Shown in pieces: positions 28,012-37,264 of a stretch of DNA of 64,000 nucleotides (within the stretch, counting starts at the first letter, position 1; every line of letters starts with the position of its first letter). The DNA comes from Rhodospirillaceae bacterium. GTDB taxonomy: Bacteria; Pseudomonadota; Alphaproteobacteria; Rhodospirillales; Rhodospirillaceae. The DNA lies in NCBI GenBank assembly GCA_028822445.1, contig JAPKDQ010000007.1:1-64000 (forward strand). The letters run 5' to 3'. Below the pieces are notes generated by a model. It was not told the DNA's origin and ran no database searches. It saw only the letters and a list, made by a program, of their open reading frames with translations. A program made the translations under genes and the position numbers.

Positions 28012-29106
28012 GTGACGCGCAATAGCAACCATACTCGGGGTTTTATACTCCCGCTCACTCTTTGGATAATCGCAGCGATGGGATTTGCTGCAGCCGTACT
28101 ATCTGAATGGGTGTCCGAAGCTGTTCTCAATGCAATCGCTATTCAGGACAAAGCTGAAGCTGAGCTGTCCTTTGCAAACGTCCGCAACGAGTTGGTTTTC
28201 ACCCTAGCACGCAAACCCATGACACGACGCGGCCTAGAGGTTGGAGAGCTTGTGTCCGGACCCACCGGGACGTCCTTACAAGAGGTTATGAATGCCGACT
28301 ACACATCGGATGGAGTTGTTACTCTTGATGGCCAAGTCCACGTAATGGCTAGCAATCAGCAATATGCCGTTAGCCTTCAGGATGGTAGGGGACTACTTAA
28401 TATAAACGCAGCGACGGCTGAAGATTTGAGGGGGTTCTTCGAAGCTCTTCAACTCGAAGATGAGAATTACTCTCTGTTAATTGACACTTTAATGGACTAT
28501 CGAGATGAGGACGATCTCTCACGCCTCTCAGGCGCAGAGAAAGCAGATTACACTCGCCGAAACCTATATCCACCGGCAAATAGCCAACTCATGTCTCCAT
28601 GGGAAGCGCAACGTATCATCGGGTGGACTAAATCATCTGAGCTTTGGAACATGCAGTTTGAACGACCAGTCATGACGACTTGCAGTTCACCAGGATTCAA
28701 TCCGAACACTGCACCACCAGAAATCCTAGCAACCTTTATTGACGGGTTATCAATAAGAGACGCAGACAGGCTCGTCGAGCAACGTAAGGCTATGCCGTTC
28801 AGAAACGCTAGAAATGTAGGCGATGCAGCAGGTCTAATACTTGTAAACCAACCCTTTTTCTTTAGCTTCAGTCCGGGCCGCTGCATCGTCGTCGACCTAA
28901 TTGATAGAGAAACGAACGAACGAATACGATTTTCGCTAACGCTACTTCCCATGCAACGTGAACAACCTTGGCAAATAGACTATGTCCTTAAAATTCCCAA
29001 AGCATACACGCGATTATTGGATCAAATTGATCCAGAGGTCACTTTCCCCAGCCCCGAAGAGATTGTTGGAGCAACAGGAAAAACTGGAGGTTTTAGAGGG
29101 CTCTGA
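28012..29106 (+). CDS. gspK: GspK minor pseudopilin
   Basis: RGFILPLTLWIIAAMGFAAAVLSEW (no E5, as usual for GspK); helix-hairpin-helix region INAATAEDLRGFFEALQLE; NPNTAPPEILATF. GTG start. Confidence 0.9.
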   Translation: MTRNSNHTRGFILPLTLWIIAAMGFAAAVLSEWVSEAVLNAIAIQDKAEAELSFANVRNELVFTLARKPMTRRGLEVGELVSGPTGTSLQEVMNADYTSDGVVTLDGQVHVMASNQQYAVSLQDGRGLLNINAATAEDLRGFFEALQLEDENYSLLIDTLMDYRDEDDLSRLSGAEKADYTRRNLYPPANSQLMSPWEAQRIIGWTKSSELWNMQFERPVMTTCSSPGFNPNTAPPEILATFIDGLSIRDADRLVEQRKAMPFRNARNVGDAAGLILVNQPFFFSFSPGRCIVVDLIDRETNERIRFSLTLLPMQREQPWQIDYVLKIPKAYTRLLDQIDPEVTFPSPEEIVGATGKTGGFRGL

Positions 29107-30085
29107 CAGACGCTTGATCTGGGTACCAGCACGCCGAACACTTAAACACACGCTCTTCACCGTTCCAGAACAGCTTAGCAATCGCAAAAGAACCTCAGCT
29201 CTTGAACTCAAAATAAGTGCCTGGTCGCCTTTCCATAACACTCGCTTTTCCGCAATCTGGTCTGGCAATGTCGCAAGCGTTTTCGCCTGGGATCAGGACG
29301 CACTAAGTGAACGCATTAGCGAACACGGCTACCTTCCATCAGAATGTGAGATCGTTCCTGAAGCGTTTATAAGAGCCCCTGAGAGAGATTCCGTTAGGCT
29401 TGTTGCCTGTGACGCCGGGGTAGAAGCTCAAGTCTGGGACGGGGGTTTCTTGCGCGCTTGCCGGTGGTGGTCGACTGTTCCAAAAGCCAAAGAATGGGCC
29501 TTATTCGCTCGGTCAACAAACAGCACCGTAAACACCATCATTCCTGACCTGTCAGAGCCAGAGTGGCTTGAACTGCCCTGGCATGTTCAGGAAGCCGGTG
29601 CTTCGATGATTAATCGAGCACTCAAGAATGAACGTATTCTGGTTGGTCTCGCGATGATATTACTGGCACCCTGCATCTACTATACGGCCCAGTGGCTCAC
29701 ATACTCCACGCTGGATATCGGTATAAACCGAGAAATTGTAGCCATTGAGACTAACAGCCGCACCGTAAGGGCTGACAGATCCAGCGCCCTATCAAGCCTG
29801 GAGAGAGCAGAAGACCTCATCGCACTAAATCGGTATCCACACCAGTTAGAGATACTTTCACGGGCCCATAGCCTACTTCAAGGACACCCAGTAACAATAT
29901 CGAATTGGGATTATGATGATGGATCACTAGAATTTGGATTAGAATCAAAGCGGGACATGGATGCACGAGTGTTCATTTCTGATTTCGAGAGAGACCCACT
30001 CTTTACATCAGTAAGCTCTGGAACCCGGGGTGAACGCCTAGTCTTAAGAATGAACGTCCTCGATACGCTGGAAGCCAAGAAATGA
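28982..30085 (+). CDS. gspL: GspL-like T2SS assembly protein
   Basis: Cytoplasmic actin-like N-terminal region, TM around VGLAMILLAPCIYYTAQWL, periplasmic ferredoxin-like end; gene order K-L-M. Real start is probably a TTG near 29066, avoiding the long gspK overlap. Confidence 0.75.
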   Translation: MSLKFPKHTRDYWIKLIQRSLSPAPKRLLEQQEKLEVLEGSDRRLIWVPARRTLKHTLFTVPEQLSNRKRTSALELKISAWSPFHNTRFSAIWSGNVASVFAWDQDALSERISEHGYLPSECEIVPEAFIRAPERDSVRLVACDAGVEAQVWDGGFLRACRWWSTVPKAKEWALFARSTNSTVNTIIPDLSEPEWLELPWHVQEAGASMINRALKNERILVGLAMILLAPCIYYTAQWLTYSTLDIGINREIVAIETNSRTVRADRSSALSSLERAEDLIALNRYPHQLEILSRAHSLLQGHPVTISNWDYDDGSLEFGLESKRDMDARVFISDFERDPLFTSVSSGTRGERLVLRMNVLDTLEAKK

Positions 30086-30720
30086 TTATCCGTATATCCA
30101 TTCCGGAACCCATCAAAACCCTCATCTCGCAATCAAGTGACAGAGTTAGCCAGGAGATCGCGGGGAACGAACGACTTCGTTGGTTACTTTGCCTAAGTGG
30201 CCTAACCCTTTACTGCGCTCTCGTAATCTACCTATCCGGACTATCTGATAGTGCGCAGAGAAGCCTCCAACTATCACAGTCTCAGCTCGCCAGGGTCACC
30301 CTGCAGACGGAAGATACGCAGTGGCCAGAAAGAGCAGCTGAGGCTAGAAAACTCGTGGTGGGTTTGGAAACAAGGCTTTGGCCTGGCGACACACCCGGGC
30401 TGGCGGAGGCAGGGTTCGAGAGGTGGATTAGGCGTACCTTCGAAGAATATGGCGTGCAAGTTAGGCAGGTTCAGCTAACGCGGGGACCTGCGTTGGAGGA
30501 CAGGGGTGATTTCACGGCAACAAACCTTTCATCAATCCAGAGAATTCGGGCAAAAGTTGTCAGCCCCTTGAACGAGCCCGCTCTTGTGAATTTCCTCAAC
30601 GACAGCGCCAATCAGAAAGCTTGGGTTATTGTTGAACAGCTCATAGTTAGGCCCGGCCGCAACGCTCGCTTGGAAATAGATTTAGCTACACTCTATAAGA
30701 TAACAGAGCAAAACCAATGA
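30082..30720 (+). CDS. gspM: GspM-like T2SS protein
   Basis: Single N-terminal TM (WLLCLSGLTLYCALVIYLSGL), GspM-sized, ATGA overlaps on both sides, K-L-M order. Confidence 0.75.
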   Translation: MIIRISIPEPIKTLISQSSDRVSQEIAGNERLRWLLCLSGLTLYCALVIYLSGLSDSAQRSLQLSQSQLARVTLQTEDTQWPERAAEARKLVVGLETRLWPGDTPGLAEAGFERWIRRTFEEYGVQVRQVQLTRGPALEDRGDFTATNLSSIQRIRAKVVSPLNEPALVNFLNDSANQKAWVIVEQLIVRPGRNARLEIDLATLYKITEQNQ

Positions 30721-31220
30721 GCTACGTTCGAATCACGAGCATGCTAAAGTTACGCGGACTAGTAGGCCGGTATACTTATCACCTCACCAGCATAGCGATG
30801 TGTGCGGTGCTCGGTATCGCCGTAGCCACTTTGAGCGCTAACCAGAAACTGCGTGAAACAAATTTAGAAAACAAATGGGCTCTGCCAGCTGACGACATCC
30901 CATCACTAACATCGGATGTGGACACAATTCTTGCTAATCCACTTTTCGGTGGTGAACCATTTCTTACAGCAGCCTCAGCAGCAGCCGTCGATCCAGACGC
31001 AACAGTCATAGAAGACTGGCGATTGATCGGGATTGTCTCCAAAGGTGGTCAGACAAAAATTATTATAATGAACGATACCATCAATAAACTTCAAAGTGCT
31101 CATGTAGGCGATACTTTGCCGGGTGGAGAAATTTTGATCAGCATAGCAGAGAACAGTATAGAATTTAGAACGGGCGACGCTCTTACCGGCATTGCTTTGT
31201 TCAGAGATATTGAAAGATAG
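30717..31220 (+). CDS. gspC: GspC-like protein (homology-region domain, no PDZ)
   Basis: N-terminal TM, NPLFGGEPF, DWRLIGIVSKGGQTKIIIMNDTINKLQSAHVGDTLPGGEILISI, as in T2SS C/PulC HR domain. Confidence 0.75.
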   Translation: MSYVRITSMLKLRGLVGRYTYHLTSIAMCAVLGIAVATLSANQKLRETNLENKWALPADDIPSLTSDVDTILANPLFGGEPFLTAASAAAVDPDATVIEDWRLIGIVSKGGQTKIIIMNDTINKLQSAHVGDTLPGGEILISIAENSIEFRTGDALTGIALFRDIER

Positions 31221-31231
31221 AGGGCCACACG

Positions 31232-33277
31232 ATGAGTCTCATAGACAGTATAAGATGCCCAACCTTATCCGTTCGTTCATACGTTACGGTCGGGTTATGC
31301 TTAATCTTAGCGGGCTGCACTACAACACTACCTCGCACCCCTATGACACCTACTATGCAGATCAGTAAGAGCAATGACTCTGATGATACCAAGCTACTTT
31401 CGGGCGCAGCGACAGCTCGGGATTCTATAATGTCTCAACCTGGATTGCGCACTCCCAGTGGCAGAAAATCAGCGGCTCCGGTAACAAGCAACCAATCCCC
31501 CCCGCTCAGCGGCCAAGACATAACTATAAATTTCGAAGGTGTTTTACTTCCGGCCTTCATCAACACTGTCTTTGGCGACCTATTGGATGTGACTTTCGAG
31601 ATTGACAGCGCCGTCCTCGATCGGCAGCAACTTGTCACTTTACGTACTGCCGAACCCACTGACCCAGAAGGGTTTTATCAACTTATTACACAGGTGCTTG
31701 CGAACTACGGGGTCAGCATCGCCTATCAGAACAATGTTTACCGCATCGTAGAGAATTCTCAGGCCCAACAAGAGGTCCCCCGAATCATACGGTCTCGCGC
31801 CTTCAGTAACGTTCCGGGCGACATGAGACCAATTTTCTATTACGCGACGATTAATAACATTCGCGTGAAGACCATGACGGTATGGCTACAACTAACGCTG
31901 CGTGACAGGGTGCAAGTTGTCTCTGTTCCTTACTCAGCTTCTCTCCTTTTACTGGGGAACGCCGAAGACATATCTGCTGCCGTCGAAGTGATCGAAATTC
32001 TTGACCAACCCAATTTGGCAGGCAGTCGAAGCCTAAGAATTTCACCCGCTTTCTGGAGCGCAGACAAACTCATGTTGCAGCTTATTGAGGTCTTACGCGC
32101 AGAAGGGTATTCAGTCGACCAGGGGGCTATGTCCGATGCTCCTATCAAATTTATTCCTGTTCAAGCTCTCAATACAATTATTGTCTTTGCATCGACTGAG
32201 CAAAATCTACAACACGTACTTGATTGGGCTTCAGAGCTCGATCAGCCTGGCCAAACGATCAACGCCTCGGGTGTATATTACCACCAGGTCAAGAATACGA
32301 ATGCAGAAGAACTTGCGCTAATTATTGAAGAACTCTTAAACGGGGGTGAAGAAGACAGTCCGGGCCCAGGTCAAGTAGAAGAGGGTAAGTCCAAAACATC
32401 TGTAATAGTAGACAAAGCACGGAACGCTATTATTTTCCAAGGCTCTGCCGAAGAATACGCACAATTCAGGTCCTTGGTTGAGCAAATGGATCGCGCTCCT
32501 TTTGAGGTCTTAATAGAAGCGACTGTTGCAGAAGTGACCCTTGATCAAGGTGAATCTTTGGGCATGGTCCTTAACTTTAATAATGCTGCCGCTGCATCAG
32601 CGAATGGCACAGTCATTCAATCTAGTTCAGGCCTGCAAATGAACCTGATACGAGACACCGGAAGTTTCACGGCAGCTCTGAACGCCGCCGCAGATGAAAG
32701 CCGCGTTTCCATTCTCTCTAGTCCGAGGTTAATAGCTGCAAGCGGTAAAACTGCGACCATGCAAGTCGGTACGCAAGTACCCGTCATCACAACTCAGCAA
32801 ACCGCACCTAGCGGAATCACCGGGGGAACAAGCAACATACTTCAACAGATCCAGTACAGAGATACAGGCGTCGTTTTAACAATTTCTCCAATAGTAAATT
32901 CCAGCCAGCGCGTCGAACTCACGGTTTCTCAAGAGGTAAGTGAAGCGCAGGGAAATGACACATCAGGCATTCAGAGCCCCATCATTTTGACGCGTAGTTT
33001 TAGCACGACGTTATCCATCGACGATGGCGAAACTGTTATGCTTGCTGGTCTAATTTCTGAGAATTTTAGCACTGGAGAGAATGGCATTCCTTATTTAAAG
33101 GATATCCCCTTGATCGGAAATTTATTCAAGAACAGCTCTCAGTCGATTCAAAGAACTGAACTTATAGTGCTTTTGACACCCTACATTATCGACGGTAGAG
33201 ACACGTCAAGATCCGTGAGAGATGCATTCAGATCTCAACTGGGAGAATTTTCTGCATCCTTTGACGGTATCGAATGA
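31232..33277 (+). CDS. gspD: secretin GspD, lipoprotein form
   Basis: LCLILAGCTTT lipobox; N-domains; VEVLIEATVAEVTL-type secretin core, STTLSIDDGETVMLAGLISE, GIPYLKDIPLIGNLFKNSSQ, ELIVLLTPYII. Confidence 0.95.
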   Translation: MSLIDSIRCPTLSVRSYVTVGLCLILAGCTTTLPRTPMTPTMQISKSNDSDDTKLLSGAATARDSIMSQPGLRTPSGRKSAAPVTSNQSPPLSGQDITINFEGVLLPAFINTVFGDLLDVTFEIDSAVLDRQQLVTLRTAEPTDPEGFYQLITQVLANYGVSIAYQNNVYRIVENSQAQQEVPRIIRSRAFSNVPGDMRPIFYYATINNIRVKTMTVWLQLTLRDRVQVVSVPYSASLLLLGNAEDISAAVEVIEILDQPNLAGSRSLRISPAFWSADKLMLQLIEVLRAEGYSVDQGAMSDAPIKFIPVQALNTIIVFASTEQNLQHVLDWASELDQPGQTINASGVYYHQVKNTNAEELALIIEELLNGGEEDSPGPGQVEEGKSKTSVIVDKARNAIIFQGSAEEYAQFRSLVEQMDRAPFEVLIEATVAEVTLDQGESLGMVLNFNNAAAASANGTVIQSSSGLQMNLIRDTGSFTAALNAAADESRVSILSSPRLIAASGKTATMQVGTQVPVITTQQTAPSGITGGTSNILQQIQYRDTGVVLTISPIVNSSQRVELTVSQEVSEAQGNDTSGIQSPIILTRSFSTTLSIDDGETVMLAGLISENFSTGENGIPYLKDIPLIGNLFKNSSQSIQRTELIVLLTPYIIDGRDTSRSVRDAFRSQLGEFSASFDGIE

Positions 33278-33312
33278 ACACATAAGGTAAATAAACATAC
33301 ATCGGATTAACA

Positions 33313-34092
33313 ATGCTTGAAAAAATAAACAACTCAAGAACACTCTCAGCAGTCGCAACAATTTTTCTTGGCCTATCGATGAGCGCTTGCTCGACTGATA
33401 GGACACAGCAGGAAACACTACAGCTTTGGTTCCCCAACCAAGACCTTCATCAAACCATGACAACTGATGAGCTTGGAAACGCCGCACAATCATCTCGCGA
33501 AGCGACAATACAGCTAGCCATAAGACTAATGACAGGGGACCGCACCGAAAGCGATCTAGAACGCGGTTATGGGATATTTAAGTCGCTAGCAGAATCTGGT
33601 GATGCCAGAGCCCAGTTTTTCTTAGGCACATCCTATATGCAAGGTTCGGGCGTAGAGCTAGACGAGACTATCGCAGTCAACTGGTTCAAGAAGTCAGCAG
33701 AAGGCGGTTACGATATTGGCCAATACTGGTATGCGTTTATGCTTTCAAGAGGCCGTGGCGTTCCTGAAGAGGACTGGAAGGCCTCAATGAAATGGTTTCT
33801 AAAAGCAGCCAAACAAGGGCACGCAGAGGCTCTTTTCTCGATGGGCGAAATTCATGAATCTTGCAGGGCTGGCCTAGATCGAGATTTTGACCAAGCGGCA
33901 AATTGGTACCGCAGAGCAGATGGCCCGCAAGACAGCATGCTTTCTCGATGGAATCTACGCCGGCTGATAGACCTCGGTCTGGTAGAATGGCTACCTGGTG
34001 ACCCTGGCGAACCTGCAACGATATTTGTAAATTTGGATAAGACGTTTTTTACGACATGCGACCCCGGCGCCAGAGACCCGCTTCTTGAGTAG
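33313..34092 (+). CDS. Sel1-repeat putative lipoprotein
   Basis: Lipobox-like GLSMSACS; Sel1 repeats AQFFLGTSYMQGSGVELDETIAVNWFKKSAEGGYDIGQYWYAFMLSRGRGV. Confidence 0.8.
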   Translation: MLEKINNSRTLSAVATIFLGLSMSACSTDRTQQETLQLWFPNQDLHQTMTTDELGNAAQSSREATIQLAIRLMTGDRTESDLERGYGIFKSLAESGDARAQFFLGTSYMQGSGVELDETIAVNWFKKSAEGGYDIGQYWYAFMLSRGRGVPEEDWKASMKWFLKAAKQGHAEALFSMGEIHESCRAGLDRDFDQAANWYRRADGPQDSMLSRWNLRRLIDLGLVEWLPGDPGEPATIFVNLDKTFFTTCDPGARDPLLE

Positions 34093-34151
34093 CCCGGCCG
34101 ACTCAAGTCCTGTATGTTTAAAATAATTAGAATTTAGATAAATTAACCATC

Positions 34152-34385
34152 ATGACTAATCAGATAGAACTGATCATAACGATAGCTATTCTCTTAGCAG
34201 AGTGCGGGCTATTCGCACTATTCTACTACCGTTCGAAACAACCGCCTGATCCACTCAAGCCAAGAATTCTGAACTACGGTCTGATTATGGTTATGATGTC
34301 CTTAGTCTTATTAGCGACACTTGCGCATATAGTTACTTTGGTCACCGGATCACAAGTGCAGCCTCGACGAAGACGTGGCATGTAG
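34152..34385 (+). CDS. small two-TM membrane protein, hypothetical
   Basis: 77 aa; two hydrophobic segments; basic tail QPRRRRGM; not overlapping another gene. Confidence 0.5.
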   Translation: MTNQIELIITIAILLAECGLFALFYYRSKQPPDPLKPRILNYGLIMVMMSLVLLATLAHIVTLVTGSQVQPRRRRGM

Positions 34386-34437
34386 GTTTTTGAGCATCTT
34401 GTAACTAATTCTCTATGACTGCATTTATCTTGAAAAA

Positions 34438-34461
34438 TGTCAGTGCAATTTAAAACTGACA
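34438..34461. terminator. candidate bidirectional terminator between convergent genes
   Basis: TGTCAGT-N10-ACTGACA perfect 7-bp inverted repeat with A/T flanks. Confidence 0.45.
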
Positions 34462-34483
34462 CAACATGAATCAGCAGTAAAAA

Positions 34484-35146
34484 CTATGCGGACGCAGATG
34501 CGCACTCATCAAATAGCCGACGATACTCTGGGTTTTCAGGGTCCAGCTTGATAGCCTTTGATATCAAATCCTGCGCAGCTTTAGTGTCACCTGAAGCGCT
34601 ACTAACAAGAGAGAGGCCATAAAAAATCTGCGGGACCGTATCGTTCACGGACGCAGCCTTCTCAAGGTAGTACGTGGCTGTTTCATTATCCCCGGAAAAA
34701 ACCGCGCTCAAACCGGCACCAACCTGGTAATTCACATTGGACACATCCAGTGCGACAGCGCGTTCATAGGCGTTGAGTGCCTCAGGGAAATTCTGTAGAT
34801 GCTGGAATGTATCACCGATTACCCCGTAAACATCTGCCCGACTAGGGTCCAGCTCCCCCGCTTTCACGAGAGATTTAATGCCATCTTCAACACGACCGGA
34901 GGCAAGATAACTACGACCTAATACATAATGGTACTCAGCTACCGTATCGTCGACTTCGATGGCTGCTTCGATGTAGTTAATTCCATCATCAAATTTGCTC
35001 AATTGGCAGGAAAGAACTCCCAATAGCTTGAGCGCCTCGGCATTCCTTGGATCGTCTACTAAAATGTCGAGATATGCCTGCTCAGCTTCCTCTAGCTGTC
35101 CCGACTGATGAAGATTTAGTGCCTGCTCTACGGCTAGTTTGGTCAT
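34484..35146 (-). CDS. TPR-repeat protein without GT domain
   Basis: LHQSGQLEEAEQAYLDILVDDPRNAEALKLLGVL and further TPRs; same N-terminal signature as the TPR-GT proteins. Confidence 0.85.
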   Translation of the reverse strand: MTKLAVEQALNLHQSGQLEEAEQAYLDILVDDPRNAEALKLLGVLSCQLSKFDDGINYIEAAIEVDDTVAEYHYVLGRSYLASGRVEDGIKSLVKAGELDPSRADVYGVIGDTFQHLQNFPEALNAYERAVALDVSNVNYQVGAGLSAVFSGDNETATYYLEKAASVNDTVPQIFYGLSLVSSASGDTKAAQDLISKAIKLDPENPEYRRLFDECASASA

Positions 35147-35395
35147 TCTATTACTCTACTTAAAAGCTTCCCCTATACAGTAAATGTACAGATGGAATCG
35201 GGTTGATTGATTGGTGATAAGTTCTAGCTAACAGATAATAATAGTTCAAATAGAAAACAGAACTAGACTGCTAGAAAAGCTAAATCACGGCCCTAAAAAC
35301 CCATAAACCTCCCACAGAACAGCCACGTTTCAGGCGGCCTGCAACCCTCTAGCGGCCTTGACCATCAACACAAATCGGTTTAAAAAAATAAATAC

Positions 35396-35449
35396 CGTGG
35401 TGATTTGAAGACCGGATTGCGGCCACGTTAAAAAACGCTAAAAGGTCGG
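35396..35449 (+). ncRNA. SAM-II riboswitch (metA motif) upstream of metZ
   Basis: CGTGGTGATTTGAAGACCGGATTGCGGCCACGTTAAAAAACGCTAAAAGGTCGG: P1 CGTGG/CCACG; pseudoknot GACC (35410-35413)/GGTC (35444-35447); conserved TGATTTG, TTGCGGCCACGTTAAA, GCTAAAA. Confidence 0.9.
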
Positions 35450-35458
35450 AGGGATCTG

Positions 35459-35486
35459 CCCCCGCCTCACCGGTCGGGGGTTTTTT
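35459..35486 (+). terminator. rho-independent terminator/attenuator between riboswitch and metZ
   Basis: CCCCCG...CGGGGG stem followed by TTTTTT, 21 nt before the metZ ATG. Confidence 0.75.
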
Positions 35487-35506
35487 AGTGCCGAAAAGGA
35501 CGCGCA

Positions 35507-36700
35507 ATGACCATCGATTATGAGAGCCAGCGCCAGTGGCATAGCGAAACTCAAGCCGTTCGCGGCGCCACCACGCGCAGCCAATTTGACGAGACCAGCG
35601 AGGCTCTCTTCCTCAGTTCTGGCTATGTCTATAAAAGTGCGGAGGAAGCTGAGTCAGCCTTCAACCAAGAATTAGAGCGTTTCGTATACTCGCGATTTGG
35701 CAACCCGACAGTTGCAATGTTCGAGAACAGATTAGCGCTCCTTGAGGGCGCTGAAGAATGTCGCGCCATGGGCAGCGGTATGGCAGCTGTTTTCGCTGCG
35801 CTTGCGAGTCATCTCAGCTCCGGCGACAGACTCGTCGCATCACGCGCGTTGTTTGGCTCGTGCCAATATATTTGCGAAGACTTGCTTCCGCGATACGGCA
35901 TTATTACGGAAATTGTGGATGGAACCAATCTCGATGAGTGGAAAACAGCACTTTCGAAGCCGGCGAAAGCGGTATTTCTGGAATCTCCGTCTAACCCAGG
36001 CCTTGAGATAATCGATATTACAGCTGTTTGCGACCTTGCCCATAACGCAGGCGCAACCGTGTTCGTTGACAACGTTTTTGCAACACCTGAACTTCAAAAG
36101 CCCCTGGAGCTAGGTGCGGACGTTATAATTTATTCAGCAACCAAGCACATCGATGGTCAAGGGCGATGCCTAGGTGGCGCAGTTCTGGGCACTAAATCGT
36201 TCATTGAAGACACAGTGAGCCCCTTTATTAGACACACGGGGCCTGCGTTGAGTCCGTTTAACGCCTGGGTCCTTCTGAAAGGTTTGGAGACATTATCACT
36301 ACGGGTCAGCAGACACTGCGATTCAGCAGCAAAAATTGCGACCCATCTATCCGCCCATTCAGACATAAACAAACTTCTCTACCCTGAACTGGCCTCGCAC
36401 CCTCAGCACAAGTTAGCAATGCAACAAATGAAACGTGGGGGTACGGTCATTGCCTTCGAATTAGACGGCGGAAAAGAGCGGGCTTTCCGGTTTTTAAACA
36501 ATCTCAAAGTCATAGATATTTCCAATAATCTGGGGGACGCAAAGAGTTTAATTTGTCACCCTGCCACTACAACTCATCAGCGCTTGACCGATGAGAACAA
36601 AGTGAAAGTCGGCATAACCCCAGGCTTTATTCGCTTATCCGTTGGCCTTGAATCTGTGGATGATTTGATCAAAGACTTGGATCTGGCTCTATCCGCATGA
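35507..36700 (+). CDS. metZ: O-succinylhomoserine sulfhydrylase
   Basis: Cys/Met metabolism PLP enzyme; SATKHIDGQGRCLGGAVLG PLP lysine; TTHQRLTDENKVKVGITPGFIRLSVGLE; SAM-II upstream. Confidence 0.93.
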   Translation: MTIDYESQRQWHSETQAVRGATTRSQFDETSEALFLSSGYVYKSAEEAESAFNQELERFVYSRFGNPTVAMFENRLALLEGAEECRAMGSGMAAVFAALASHLSSGDRLVASRALFGSCQYICEDLLPRYGIITEIVDGTNLDEWKTALSKPAKAVFLESPSNPGLEIIDITAVCDLAHNAGATVFVDNVFATPELQKPLELGADVIIYSATKHIDGQGRCLGGAVLGTKSFIEDTVSPFIRHTGPALSPFNAWVLLKGLETLSLRVSRHCDSAAKIATHLSAHSDINKLLYPELASHPQHKLAMQQMKRGGTVIAFELDGGKERAFRFLNNLKVIDISNNLGDAKSLICHPATTTHQRLTDENKVKVGITPGFIRLSVGLESVDDLIKDLDLALSA

Positions 36701-36798
36701 GAAAGAGTTGAGAAATCGGCTAACGACACTACCTTGGCAAGGCAATATGAGAGTATATGTAGTATGTCACGACAATAGCGGGTACGGCCAAAAACATA

Positions 36799-37191
36799 AT
36801 GTACGAAAAGACCACACGCGCAATTACGATAACGGTTCGTCCGTTTTATCTGGACGAACAATCTGAGCCAGATGAAGAGCGCTATGTTTGGGCGTATAAA
36901 GTATCAATCGAAAATTCAGGTGAAGAAACTGTCCAGCTTCTTAACAGACACTGGAGAATAACCGACAAGCTCGGTCGATTGCAGGAAGTAAAAGGCTCAG
37001 GCGTCGTTGGAGAGCAACCAGTGCTAAAGCCGGGAGATTCCTTTCAGTACACGAGTGGCACGCCGCTTCAAACACCCTCAGGGATTATGATAGGGAGCTA
37101 CGAGATGGAAAGCTCAGAAGGTGAGCGTTTTGACGTGGAAATACCCGCATTTTCTCTAGACAGCCCCTACGATTCCGCTCCAATTAATTGA
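36799..37191 (+). CDS. apaG: ApaG (Co2+/Mg2+ efflux-associated)
   Basis: ITVRPFYLDEQSEPDEERYVWAYKVSIENSGEETVQLLNRHWRITD...GVVGEQPVLKPGDSFQYTSGTPL. Confidence 0.95.
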   Translation: MYEKTTRAITITVRPFYLDEQSEPDEERYVWAYKVSIENSGEETVQLLNRHWRITDKLGRLQEVKGSGVVGEQPVLKPGDSFQYTSGTPLQTPSGIMIGSYEMESSEGERFDVEIPAFSLDSPYDSAPIN

Positions 37192-37264
37192 TCCGTCAGG
37201 CTAGCGGTTTCGTAATAAGAACATAGAATTATTAAAAAGATGAAAGCGCTTAAACGTACGCGCA

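Noticed and set aside
28982-29065. Upstream extension of the gspL ORF
   Set aside because: Overlaps 125 nt of gspK; a TTG at 29066 following GAAGAG is a more likely start, though a long overlap cannot be excluded.
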